A DNA stretch of 39,970 nucleotides, from the NCBI GenBank assembly GCA_003170415.1, contig PMZJ01000038.1, forward strand, positions 19,341-59,310, read 5' to 3'. Under the pieces are notes generated by a model, which saw nothing but the letters and a program-made list of their open reading frames with translations, was not told the origin of the DNA and ran no database searches. Positions 1 to 8,518 of the stretch are shown in pieces. The stretch is from Phycisphaerales bacterium (lineage in GTDB: Bacteria; Planctomycetota; Phycisphaerae; Sedimentisphaerales; Anaerobacaceae). How positions within the stretch are numbered: the stretch's first letter is position 1; every line of letters begins with the position of its first letter. A program made the position numbers and the translations under genes.

Positions 1-1308
1 AAATTACGCCTGCGAAATCTCGCGATGAAAACAAACGCGGATATTGTATTCGTGGAAATAGGCGGCACCGTAGGCGACCTCGAAAACGCCTACTTCATCG
101 AGGCGATGCGCGAACTGGCCTACGAAGAAGGCCCAAACAGCGCCTGCTTTGTCGCGCTGACGTATATTCTCGAACCGCAAACACTCGGCGAACAAAAATC
201 AAAGGCCGCACAGTTAGGCATCAAACAACTTATGCAGCTCGGCGTCCAGCCCGACATCATCGCCTGCCGGGCCACGAGTCCCGTTACAGAAACCGTCCGC
301 CAGAAAATCAGCGTCTATAGCAATGTCCCCTTCGAACGGGTCATCTCGCTGCACGATTCCGCCAGTATTTATACAATCCCCGCGATGCTCCGCGACAAGG
401 GCCTCGACTTCGAGGTCGCGCGTCTCCTGAAAATCGAAGACCGCCTCAACCTCCGGCACGAACGCAAAAGCTGGGCGCAGTGGTGCGACTTCACCGACAA
501 AATCGACGTTGCACAGAAACCCGTAACAATCGCCATCACCGGCAAATACACCTCCGTCCGCGACAGCTATGCCTCAATCATCAATGCCCTTGAGCACGCG
601 GGTATCGCGCTGGGCGCAAAGGTCAATATAAAATGGATTGAGACAACAAATTTGACTGATACTAACGTGGCGGAGCATCTCGCCGACGTCGATGGCATAA
701 TCGTCCCCGGCGGTTTCGGCATGCGCGGCGCGGAGGGCAAAATCTGCTGCGTCAAACACTCCCGCGAAAACAACCTTCCATATCTCGGTATATGCTTCGG
801 CTTCCAGATGGCCGTAATCGAATTCGCCCGAAACGTCTGCGGCTTGACCGGCGCAAACAGCACCGAGATTGAGCCGGATTGCAAAGAACCCGTTATAGAT
901 TATCTTCCGGAGCAATTGAAAATCGAGGGCCTCGGCGGCAATATGCGCCTCGGCGGCTTCGATATCGAACTCAAACCAGATACATTCGCCTGGCAGCTCT
1001 TCGCAAAGGCCCGTTCCGTCAGGATGCGATTCAGGCACCGTTACGAAGTCGCCCCGCGATATATCGAGACACTCGAAAAAGCAGGCCTTGTTTTTTCAGG
1101 CAAAGCGCCGGGACAACCCATTATGCAAATTCTCGAATTGCTTGGGCATTCCTACTTTGTAGGCACTCAGGCCCATCCCTGCCTGACTTCCCGCCCATTG
1201 CGTCCCCAGCCGATGTTCGTGGGGCTTGTCGCCGCCGCGATGCAGAAACGCTACCCGAAAAACAATTCCCCGGATTGTGTTACCGCCGTGCGAAACCTCT
1301 GCTCCTGA
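1..1308 (+). CDS. pyrG: CTP synthase, 3' portion (5' end outside window)
   Basis: CTP synthase converts UTP to CTP using ATP and ammonia from glutamine. The reading frame is open from base 1, so the gene is cut by the window edge. The Glu in FVEIGGTVGD at fragment residue 19 should match the Mg-binding Glu140 of the E. coli enzyme, so roughly 120 N-terminal residues are missing. The end of the amidoligase domain is followed by a class I glutaminase domain: GGFG oxyanion strand, PYLGICFGFQ with nucleophile Cys at fragment residue 265, the RHRYEV motif, and the C-terminal His at 392. The expected Glu two residues after that His (family HPEF) reads Cys (HPCL), so the Cys-His-Glu triad is incomplete. 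Identification is firm. Whether the glutaminase half works is open. Confidence 0.95.
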   Translation, partial: KLRLRNLAMKTNADIVFVEIGGTVGDLENAYFIEAMRELAYEEGPNSACFVALTYILEPQTLGEQKSKAAQLGIKQLMQLGVQPDIIACRATSPVTETVRQKISVYSNVPFERVISLHDSASIYTIPAMLRDKGLDFEVARLLKIEDRLNLRHERKSWAQWCDFTDKIDVAQKPVTIAITGKYTSVRDSYASIINALEHAGIALGAKVNIKWIETTNLTDTNVAEHLADVDGIIVPGGFGMRGAEGKICCVKHSRENNLPYLGICFGFQMAVIEFARNVCGLTGANSTEIEPDCKEPVIDYLPEQLKIEGLGGNMRLGGFDIELKPDTFAWQLFAKARSVRMRFRHRYEVAPRYIETLEKAGLVFSGKAPGQPIMQILELLGHSYFVGTQAHPCLTSRPLRPQPMFVGLVAAAMQKRYPKNNSPDCVTAVRNLCS

Positions 1309-1333
1309 TTCACCCGAGGGGCTCTCCGGCGGA

Positions 1334-2209
1334 TTATTCGAACAGCACTGCGAGCTTTCTTTTCTGCGTTGAGGATATCGATTTTGCGTCCGTCCACACC
1401 GCCAAATCCAAACTTCGTCTGCAGTCGCAATCCTCGCAAACAATCTTGTGCCTGTTCACCAGTATCGCCTCAATCAGCTTCAGGCAATTACCGCCTGCCC
1501 GATTCAGGTTCCCGATTATCTCCCGCAGGAGCTCCTGCTTATCTCTTCTCTTCTTCTGCGGCTTCCAGCAGTCGTAATCGCTAACCAGCGCGACCAGCGA
1601 ATAACACATCTGGGCCTCTCTGGCTAATTTTGCCTCAGGCATCGCCGTCATCCCTATCAAATCCCCGCCTATTATCCTGTGCATCAGCGACTCCGCCCTC
1701 GTCGAAAACATCGGCCCCTCCATCCCGACGTATGTTCCTTTGCGATGTGTCCGGACGGCTAATTTTCTCGCCGCTTTCGCGATAATTCCCCCCAGTCGCT
1801 CGCACGTCGGCTGTGTCATCTCGGTATGTACCGCCGCATAACCGTTAAAGAAACTGCTCTGCCGCCTGAATGTTTTGTCTATAAACTGGTCAACAATCAC
1901 AAGCTCGCCGGGGCGGATTGAGCCGCGAAGCGAACCCACCGCGCACGTCGCTATTACCACGTGGGCGCCAAGCTTCTTGAGGGCGAATATGTTCGCAGCG
2001 TATGGGACTTCGCTTGGGGATAACTTATGGCCCTGGCCGTGGCGATTGATAAACGCGACCTGCCTTTTGCCTATCTTGCCAATCATAATCCTGTCGCTGG
2101 GTTTCCCGAATGGCGTCGCCACGTCGCAAAACTTCACGTCCTCTATTTTGCCGGCCAGCACATCACCCAGCCCCGACCCGCCAATCAGTCCCGTCAGTCC
2201 CTGCTCCAC
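1334..2209 (-). CDS. mtnP: S-methyl-5'-thioadenosine phosphorylase family protein
   Basis: This is a 291-residue member of the PNP/MTAP phosphorylase family, which cleaves methylthioadenosine (or a related purine nucleoside) with phosphate in methionine salvage. Family motifs are in order: the N-terminal phosphate loop GGSGLGD, NRHGQGHKL (family NRHG.GH), a GSL strand, GPMFSTRAES, IGMTAMPEAKLARE and SDYDCW near the base-binding site. The start is GTG, with GGAG eight bases upstream. The nearby ATG at the upstream GGAG lies in another frame and soon meets a stop. The gene is tail-to-tail with pyrG, 25 bases apart. The last ~30 residues after CEDCDC form a non-conserved tail. MTA, methylthioinosine or adenosine specificity cannot be separated by eye. 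Confidence 0.9.
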   Translation of the reverse strand: MEQGLTGLIGGSGLGDVLAGKIEDVKFCDVATPFGKPSDRIMIGKIGKRQVAFINRHGQGHKLSPSEVPYAANIFALKKLGAHVVIATCAVGSLRGSIRPGELVIVDQFIDKTFRRQSSFFNGYAAVHTEMTQPTCERLGGIIAKAARKLAVRTHRKGTYVGMEGPMFSTRAESLMHRIIGGDLIGMTAMPEAKLAREAQMCYSLVALVSDYDCWKPQKKRRDKQELLREIIGNLNRAGGNCLKLIEAILVNRHKIVCEDCDCRRSLDLAVWTDAKSISSTQKRKLAVLFE

Positions 2210-2293
2210 TTGTCTGTCTCCATAAATACTGTTTTGACGCCAATATAATTGCTTTACCCCAGATTTACAATGCGCTTTTAGTTCCTATTGGGC

Positions 2294-2322
2294 TTCACAA
2301 CAGTCATAAGCTGTGATATAAT
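2294..2322 (+). promoter_or_regulatory. Sigma-70-type promoter for queG
   Basis: TTCACA and TATAAT are separated by 17 bases, about 30 bases before the queG start codon. Five of six bases match the -35 consensus and six of six the -10 consensus. Position and spacing fit a housekeeping promoter serving queG. Confidence 0.65.
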
Positions 2323-2353
2323 ATAAGTTACACCCGTTTAGTATGCGCAAAAA

Positions 2354-3319
2354 ATGACGCTTAATGAAAAGATAAAGCAAACGGCCCTGGAACTCGGATT
2401 TGACCTCGTCGGCGTAACCGATGCCTCGCCCCTGCAAGGCGAGCAGGTCAATCGCCTTCTCGCCTGGCTCGATGCCGGCTACGCTGGCCGGATGACCTGG
2501 CTGCACTCAAACCTCGAAAAACGCACCGACCCCTCCAAACTCCTGCCCGGCGCAAAATCCGTTATCGTTGTTGGACTGGGTTATAAACCGCCGGGACAGA
2601 AGACAGAGGACAGAGGACAGAGGACAGCGTCTTCCGGTCTTGTCGCTGCTTTTGCGCAATATGATGACTATCACCCATTTATAAAAAAATTGCTGCGTCA
2701 GCTCGCGGATTTTATCGCTTCAATTACCTGTCCGAGCATGCAGTTTAAAATTTGTGTTGATTCCTCGCCTCTGCTCGAACGGGCGCTGGCTGTAAGGGCG
2801 GGACTCGGCATCATCGGCAAAAATCGTATGCTCATCAATCCTCGCCTCGGCCCGCAAATTTTCCTGGGAGAAATCGTAACCAATCTCGAGCTTGACCCTG
2901 ATAAGCCGTTGAAGGATTCCTGCCCCGACTGCGGCAAATGTGTTGCTGCCTGCCCGACAGGGGCGTTAAAATCAGATGGCTCATTCGACGCCACTAAATG
3001 TATCAGCTATCTGACTATCGAATCAAATACCGATATCCCCGCAGACCTCGCCCCAAAAATCGGCAATCATCTCTTCGGCTGTGGCGAATGCCTGCTTGCC
3101 TGTCCTTATCAGCTAAATGCCCCGCCCTGTGCCAACAAGGAGTTTGTTTTCCATCCCGAGCGTGCCAACCTTGATTTGAATGAGCTTCTCAACCTTACCG
3201 AAGATGAATTCCACGCCCGCTTCGCCGGCTCACCAATATTGCGACCCGGTTTACGCCACTTACAGCTTATTGCTCAGATTTGTCTCAATAACGCTCTTGC
3301 TTGTCCTGAGCAAGCGTAG
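2354..3319 (+). CDS. queG: Epoxyqueuosine reductase QueG (short form)
   Basis: QueG is a cobalamin and iron-sulfur enzyme that reduces epoxyqueuosine to queuosine in the wobble base of tRNA. At 321 residues this is the short form without the C-terminal HEAT repeats of longer homologues. Two 4Fe-4S clusters are visible: CPDCGKCVAACP near residue 195, then CGECLLACP near residue 245 with the preceding Cys. The YDDYH segment matches the family's R.DYH catalytic region, and RAGLGIIGKN matches the conserved G.iGKN motif. Two oddities are present. A 7-bp tandem repeat is embedded in the coding sequence at 2595-2627. The final ~20 codons are echoed out of frame at 3340-3415. Transcription probably starts at the TTCACA/TATAAT promoter just upstream. 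Confidence 0.93.
   Translation: MTLNEKIKQTALELGFDLVGVTDASPLQGEQVNRLLAWLDAGYAGRMTWLHSNLEKRTDPSKLLPGAKSVIVVGLGYKPPGQKTEDRGQRTASSGLVAAFAQYDDYHPFIKKLLRQLADFIASITCPSMQFKICVDSSPLLERALAVRAGLGIIGKNRMLINPRLGPQIFLGEIVTNLELDPDKPLKDSCPDCGKCVAACPTGALKSDGSFDATKCISYLTIESNTDIPADLAPKIGNHLFGCGECLLACPYQLNAPPCANKEFVFHPERANLDLNELLNLTEDEFHARFAGSPILRPGLRHLQLIAQICLNNALACPEQA
2595..2627 (+). repeat. 7-bp tandem repeat (GACAGAG, ~4.7 copies) inside queG
   Basis: One variant GACAGAA, three exact GACAGAG units and a partial GACAG run head to tail in the coding sequence. They encode a loop between the GLGYKPPG strand and the QYDDYH catalytic region. The unit length is not a multiple of three, so loss or gain of one unit would shift the reading frame. 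Confidence 0.85.
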
Positions 3320-3416
3320 CGCGTCGAAGGGCCCATTCCCCGATTCTCCGCCCCGCTTAGCCCATCTTAAAAAAATTGCCCAAATTTGCCTGCAAAATGC
3401 CAGTCAAAGTGCTTAG
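3226..3416 (+). pseudogene. Partial duplication of the queG 3' end
   Basis: Bases 3226-3300 encode the in-frame QueG end (GSPI..PGLRHLQLIAQICLNNA). Bases about 3340-3415 encode a second version in another frame (DSPPRLAHLKKIAQICLQNA, then a stop). Between them lies TTGTCCTGAGC...GTCGAAGGG, which resembles the short dispersed intergenic repeat seen in many genomes (recollection, not checked). Either the gene end was duplicated and then diverged, or an insertion displaced the original tail and a second copy now ends the gene. Confidence 0.6.
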
Positions 3417-3542
3417 CCACTGAGCACGGCGAATTCTGCGCAATAAATTACCCAGAACAATCGATTGACTCCTCGTTTGCGAAAAACTATAGTTGCTTTG
3501 GCGAAAACAAGAGAGGGGGGAAAATTGTTTGGAGAATTTGTA

Positions 3543-6500
3543 ATGAGTAGCCAAGGTGGAATAGCTACGCTAAATGGTATCAGATATGAAATAAAAGTAG
3601 TATTATATGAGATACCCAGGCTGCTCCGTGGGGAGATTAAGACTCTTCGATATCAGCCTTTATCGTCGGCACTAGAACCAAGCCAAACACCAAAAACTAT
3701 TTTCACAGATGACATGTCATTTCTCGACGGCACAGGACAGAATTATTATTGCCAAGCTAAGCATAATACTAAGGATGCAGATTGGACCATATTAAGACTC
3801 ATTAATGAAGGGGTTTTAGAGCAGTTTCTTAGACAGTACAGAAACACACCAGAATGCCGACTTCGATTGACATCAAATTTACCTGCACAACCACTAAATG
3901 GCCTTGCTGAATATGCGAGACAGGCGATATCAACAAAAGAATTTACTAGCAATTGGACTCAGCAAATTGAAAAGGACTGTAAATGCATATCCGAAAATCT
4001 TAAAGCAGATTGCGGTGAATTATGGGAGATGTTAAAAAAAGTTGAATGTATCCATCTAACCAATGATACAGCAGATAGATACATTTGGGATTATGCTTGC
4101 CAACAGTATCAAGCCCCCGAAAAATTTATCAGCGTGATAAAAGATCTAATAGAAAATAATCCAAGCGCTATTATTAACTACGAAAAAATCCAAAAGAAAC
4201 TCGAAGACAACGGCTTATACCATATGTCTGTAATATCTGAAAAAGATATCCTCAACGAGTTTCAGAAGGCATCTGGGACTTTGAGGTTATATCGCTCTAA
4301 TATCCAAGGTGTTCACTTAGAACGTCCAGAGACCAATCACTTGTTTGAATGGATAAAAACAACTTCAGAAAGTAATCAAGTGGCGTTCCTGATAGACATT
4401 GCCGGTTCTGGCAAATCGGTGATTATGAAGGATTTATTAGAGAGACTAGAAAAAGAAGGTATGCCAGTTCTCGCCATAAAAGCGGATACACTGAGTTCAA
4501 TCACAAACGAAGACCAACTTAAGTCGGCTCTAAACATATCTGACTCACCAGAAGCGATGCTGTCTCTTACTGGCAAAGACAAAACGGCGGTTATGTTAGT
4601 TGACCAGTTAGATGCGCTGAGTCAGACATTTGCGAGAAGTCAGGACTGCTTAGATTTAATGATTCGTCTCATCGGTAGAGTTGCAAGAATAAGGAATGTC
4701 CGAATCGTTGTATCATGTAGGGATTTCGATCGGAAGTTTGATCCCAAATTGCGGCAAGTGACTGGTCAAGAATTCACGATAAAGCCCTTAGATCGTCCGC
4801 AAATTGAAGAGGTCTTAACAAAAATAAAAATTAAATACGAGAAGTTGACATCCAAGGAATTGGAACTATTGAAAAATCCGCAACATCTCTTAAGTTATAC
4901 CGAGGTAGTTAGCGAAAAGATCTTACGTAATGAAGCAATAGAATCCTTCGCAACAATCCAAGATTTATATCATGAGTTATGGAATCTAAAAGTTGCGCAT
5001 GCGCGCAATTGTCCTGTTGATACTAGCGAACTACAAGATACTATTTATGCCTTGGTTGATAATATCAATGCAACTCAGCAAATCCATCAACCCATATCTG
5101 TTTTGGATTCATATTCTAATGCAGTGAGATATTTGCAAAGTGCAGGAATATTGACCGCAGAGGGTTACAAAGTTGGCTTTTTCCATCAATCATTTTTTGA
5201 CTATTGTTATGCTAGGCGTTTTGTTTCAAAACATACATCATTAGCAGAGACCATATATAGTAGTGATCAAGGTCTTTTTGTACGGCCTCAAATGGTACAG
5301 ACGCTGACTCATCTTCGTGGAACTGATGAGCGGCTTTATTTAAAAGAACTCAATACTTTAATGGATTATTCAGATAGCAAGAAGATTCGATACCATCTAA
5401 CAGAGTTATTGTATTCTTGGTTTGGACAACAAAGAAATCTGACGATGGCTGAAAAAGAGATTGGGTTGCAATGTATCCAGACAAATACACGGCTTATCAT
5501 ATTTTTAAGTGGAGCTAAGGACAATGCTGAATGGTTTGGAATAGTACAATCCAACCTCAACAATTTATTTCAGTTGGCGGACAAAGAAATAAATCAAGTT
5601 ATTGCATTTCTTATTTCGGTAATGAATGAGAAGGGCGAAGAAGTATTCAATGCCCTCAAGCCCAAAATAGGATCTTCTTCACAATGGGATGACAGAATTG
5701 AATGGTGTTTGTCACAATACAAAAAATGGGATTCTGACACAGCAGCGAATGTATTAATTGAGTTTTGTAGCAACAATCCTAATCCAGGGGATAGGATTAA
5801 TGGAATAATATATCATCTCGTAGATACGAATATCGAACTGGCATGTAAGGTATCTGGGATAATCTTAGAGCGTTCATTTGAGAAATGGTCAAAAGAAACT
5901 ATGCCATCAACGGACACGACCTCTATACTAGAAACCGGAAGTAACGCTAATAATTTGTCAAAAGCTGTTAAGGAATCGTTTGATTTTGATAAATATGCGA
6001 GAAAACTCATGCCTTTTGAATGGCATTGGGTTGAAAAACTTGTAATAAAAGCTTCAAAAGATTGCCCGAAATTGTATATAGAGATAATTCTGCCGTGGCT
6101 GATAAAGGTATTACCAAAACTTGTTAAAGATACAGATAAAGATGGTTGGCAACGCGATGCGGTATTTATTTGGGCATTTAGTTCGGCAAGGTCTGGTGAA
6201 CCTTCCAACTACATTATCGATGGTCTGAAGAAGAGTCTGGAGAATGTTGCGGACCAAGATCAGCCAGTTTTCTTGTCTCATTCAGAAGAAATATCGCAAA
6301 CAAGCCACCTAGTGTTGCATCAAGTTCTCGCTCGTGTATTAATCAGCAGATCTAATAGATATGCCTTATGGGCTTTAGGATATTTGCTTACTGACCCAAT
6401 ACGATTTGATATTCCAGAGGAGTTATCCGGTGGGAATATTTCACGGAAACTGGTGGCGGCGATATTTCCTCATTTAGATGCGGTTCAAAGAGGAAAGTTA

Positions 6501-8225
6501 GAAAGAGCTATCTTGGAATATTATCCTTCGTGGGAGAAAGAACCAGATTGCAAAGAATACTACGGTGTTGGACAACTCGACTTGCTTTTTGGAGTACCTG
6601 ATGATCTTTTATCCGAGAAAGGCCGAGGAAGAAAACAAGAATTACAGGGGAAATTTCCAAATCGTAAACCTTCAAAACCTACGCGACCACGAAGTGGAAT
6701 GGTCAGATCACCTATACCTAATGATCAATGTGGAATTATGTCCGATGAAGACTGGATTAAGGCGATGAAGAAGTATGACGACAGCACAGGTTGGGGAAGT
6801 CCAAGAGAAGATTTTTTAAAAGGTGGCGTCGTTGAGCTTTCTCGTACTTTTCAAGTTGTTGTAAAAGAAAAGCCAAGCCTAATCAGTCTGATTGAACGTT
6901 TTGATGGCTCGATTTCATCAAGCTACCTTAGTGCTCTTATTGAAGGATTGGGGGAATCGAGCATAGAGCCACATAATCTCTTTGATGCATGCAGAAAAGT
7001 CATCCATTTGCGAAGATCTGATTCGGAAATACAACGCAGCATGTGCCGTATTTTGGAGAAGAGAGCTAAACAAGAGATTCCAAATGACCTTATCGAGTAC
7101 ATACGCGAGGCGGCTTTAACATCTCCCGATCCAGAGCGGGAGATGTGGCAAGAAGAAGCTAGCGGTGGAAGCAAATACTATGGGGGAAATCCTTTGGACT
7201 ATGGCATAAATACAGTTCGTGGACATGCGGTTATTTCTTATGCCATTTGTATGAGTCAAAACACCAAATGCAACATGGAGCAACTACTAAGTACTTTAGA
7301 AGAAATGGCTAAAGACAAATCTTCGGCAGTTCGAGCATGCCTGATCCATGTATTGCCTAACATTCTGCATTTTGACAGAAGTAGAATAGTAAAAATCTTT
7401 GAGTCTGCCATAAAAAACAGAGTAGAATTACTTAAGCATAATGTCTCACACGATTTCATTTATTACGCCCTATATAGTCATACACATACAATGTTGAAAT
7501 ATATTAGGATAATGGCAGAGAGCGAGAATGATAAGGATTGCGAATCAGCAGGTCAACTTGCCGCACTCGCACTTTTTGAAAACAAAGATGCTCGTGGAAT
7601 TCTACGTAGTTGGATAAACGACAAAAAGGTATTACTAAAAGTGACATCAAAAGTATGTTCAATGCTGCTTTATTTCAAGATCCCACAAGTTAAAACTGTT
7701 TTCCAAGATTACATGAAACGTTCACGAGCGTTCACAAAAGGTGCAGGATCAGTATTTGCGCGAAATGTTGACAACCCTAAACTGCAAGACGTGTGCTTGG
7801 CCTATCTTCGACAATTATGCAAAATAGAAAATAATGAGGTCACAGATGCTATCGGGTGGGCTTTTGAACATCTGCCTTCACCTGATTGCAAAAAGATAGT
7901 TTCTTTTATAAACAAATTTGTAACTAAGCGTTTTTCAGGGATGAGCGGCGAAAAGGTGCTCAAATATTGTATCACGCATTGCCAAAGATACCCTGAATTT
8001 GCCTTACAAATTGGCGAAAAGATACTTCACAGGTTTACTATGGATAAGGATAAGCCAAACGATTTCTATTGGAGTGTAGATGATGACCTTATTAATTTAA
8101 TACTTGCTGTCTATAACAGCAATACTAACGATAGTATACGTCGACGTGCAATGGATTTATTTGATGAAGCCATGGAGTCTGGCAGCTATCAAGCACGCAA
8201 TCTACTGTCATCTTTGGACAGATAA
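3543..8225 (+). CDS. Avs-like STAND NTPase with N-terminal Cap4/PD-(D/E)xK-like nuclease domain
   Basis: A 1560-residue predicted cytoplasmic protein. Residues 1-~130 resemble Cap4-type (DUF4297-like) nuclease domains: GG...G..YE (Glu16), DD at 56-57 and QAK at 71-73, a plausible E-D-QxK metal site. A P-loop NTPase follows: Walker A IDIAGSGKS near 284-292, with Asp where the first Gly is usual, and Walker B VMLVDQLDAL near 350-359. Then come a VVSCRDFD strand and a FHQSFFDYCYARRFV segment typical of the end of NACHT/STAND modules. The remaining ~1000 residues look like alpha-helical HEAT/TPR-type repeats. This order of effector, switch and repeat sensor is that of antiviral STAND (Avs) proteins. 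ATG 3543 is preferred over an upstream TTG at 3465: GGAG lies eight bases before it and homologous sequence starts there. Composition is much more AT-rich than both flanks, suggesting transfer. No partner gene is adjacent. The Avs subtype cannot be assigned. Confidence 0.8.
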   Translation: MSSQGGIATLNGIRYEIKVVLYEIPRLLRGEIKTLRYQPLSSALEPSQTPKTIFTDDMSFLDGTGQNYYCQAKHNTKDADWTILRLINEGVLEQFLRQYRNTPECRLRLTSNLPAQPLNGLAEYARQAISTKEFTSNWTQQIEKDCKCISENLKADCGELWEMLKKVECIHLTNDTADRYIWDYACQQYQAPEKFISVIKDLIENNPSAIINYEKIQKKLEDNGLYHMSVISEKDILNEFQKASGTLRLYRSNIQGVHLERPETNHLFEWIKTTSESNQVAFLIDIAGSGKSVIMKDLLERLEKEGMPVLAIKADTLSSITNEDQLKSALNISDSPEAMLSLTGKDKTAVMLVDQLDALSQTFARSQDCLDLMIRLIGRVARIRNVRIVVSCRDFDRKFDPKLRQVTGQEFTIKPLDRPQIEEVLTKIKIKYEKLTSKELELLKNPQHLLSYTEVVSEKILRNEAIESFATIQDLYHELWNLKVAHARNCPVDTSELQDTIYALVDNINATQQIHQPISVLDSYSNAVRYLQSAGILTAEGYKVGFFHQSFFDYCYARRFVSKHTSLAETIYSSDQGLFVRPQMVQTLTHLRGTDERLYLKELNTLMDYSDSKKIRYHLTELLYSWFGQQRNLTMAEKEIGLQCIQTNTRLIIFLSGAKDNAEWFGIVQSNLNNLFQLADKEINQVIAFLISVMNEKGEEVFNALKPKIGSSSQWDDRIEWCLSQYKKWDSDTAANVLIEFCSNNPNPGDRINGIIYHLVDTNIELACKVSGIILERSFEKWSKETMPSTDTTSILETGSNANNLSKAVKESFDFDKYARKLMPFEWHWVEKLVIKASKDCPKLYIEIILPWLIKVLPKLVKDTDKDGWQRDAVFIWAFSSARSGEPSNYIIDGLKKSLENVADQDQPVFLSHSEEISQTSHLVLHQVLARVLISRSNRYALWALGYLLTDPIRFDIPEELSGGNISRKLVAAIFPHLDAVQRGKLERAILEYYPSWEKEPDCKEYYGVGQLDLLFGVPDDLLSEKGRGRKQELQGKFPNRKPSKPTRPRSGMVRSPIPNDQCGIMSDEDWIKAMKKYDDSTGWGSPREDFLKGGVVELSRTFQVVVKEKPSLISLIERFDGSISSSYLSALIEGLGESSIEPHNLFDACRKVIHLRRSDSEIQRSMCRILEKRAKQEIPNDLIEYIREAALTSPDPEREMWQEEASGGSKYYGGNPLDYGINTVRGHAVISYAICMSQNTKCNMEQLLSTLEEMAKDKSSAVRACLIHVLPNILHFDRSRIVKIFESAIKNRVELLKHNVSHDFIYYALYSHTHTMLKYIRIMAESENDKDCESAGQLAALALFENKDARGILRSWINDKKVLLKVTSKVCSMLLYFKIPQVKTVFQDYMKRSRAFTKGAGSVFARNVDNPKLQDVCLAYLRQLCKIENNEVTDAIGWAFEHLPSPDCKKIVSFINKFVTKRFSGMSGEKVLKYCITHCQRYPEFALQIGEKILHRFTMDKDKPNDFYWSVDDDLINLILAVYNSNTNDSIRRRAMDLFDEAMESGSYQARNLLSSLDR

Positions 8226-8302
8226 TTTTTATACGTTAGCAAACTGATACGATTCAGAGGATTCATGAACAGATTCGGCAAAGTCCCGTTTTTAGCGTAA
8301 AT

Positions 8303-8333
8303 CCGCCTGCGGCGAGACCTCGCCAAATGGCGG
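8303..8333. repeat. Imperfect GC-rich palindrome downstream of the STAND gene
   Basis: CCGCC and GGCGG outer arms enclose GGCGAG-ac-CTCGCC, giving a nested inverted repeat about 80 bases after the STAND stop codon. No T-run follows, so it is not a typical intrinsic terminator. It looks like a REP-type palindrome. Confidence 0.5.
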
Positions 8334-8407
8334 GAATCGTTGTTGGTCATAGTTGGTCAAGGTCTTTAGAGTAGCGTACAGCGTTCAGCGGACAGTGAAT
8401 TTTCCTG

Positions 8408-8464
8408 CCCCCGCCGTTTTACTTTGCCCCGCAAGGCGTGGCTTTGTAAAACGAGACGCGGGGG
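8408..8464. repeat. Long inverted repeat between STAND gene and HNH cassette
   Basis: The left arm CCCCCGCCGTTTTAC pairs with GTAAAACG...GCGGGGG, with a four-base bulge in the right arm. Further partial pairing (TTTGCCCC / GTGGCTTT) occurs toward the loop. It could fold into one long hairpin in RNA from either strand. No coding sequence overlaps it. Confidence 0.55.
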
Positions 8465-8484
8465 TCTTCGCTGCGCTACGAGAA

Positions 8485-8518
8485 ACCCCGGTGAGATAGA
8501 AAAATCATCTCACGGGGT
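8485..8518 (-). terminator. Hairpin overlapping the stop codon of the HNH-AP2 gene
   Basis: Read on the minus strand, ACCCCGTGAGAT pairs with ATCTCACCGGGGT with one bulged base and a nine-base loop, followed by TTTCTC. The stop TGA lies inside the left arm. The T-run is short, so this may be a weak terminator or 3'-end-stabilising hairpin. Confidence 0.45.

Noticed and set aside
879-1577. 232-codon plus-strand frame overlapping pyrG and the MTAP-family gene
   Set aside because: It overlaps two convergent real genes and is rich in Arg and Pro with no motif.
3465-3542. TTG start for the STAND protein 26 codons upstream
   Set aside because: No ribosome binding site, and the conserved nuclease head begins after ATG 3543, which has a well-placed GGAG.
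3543-8225. Assignment to a specific Avs type (Avs2 or Avs4)
   Set aside because: Length fits, but the sensor region cannot be matched by eye to any one type.
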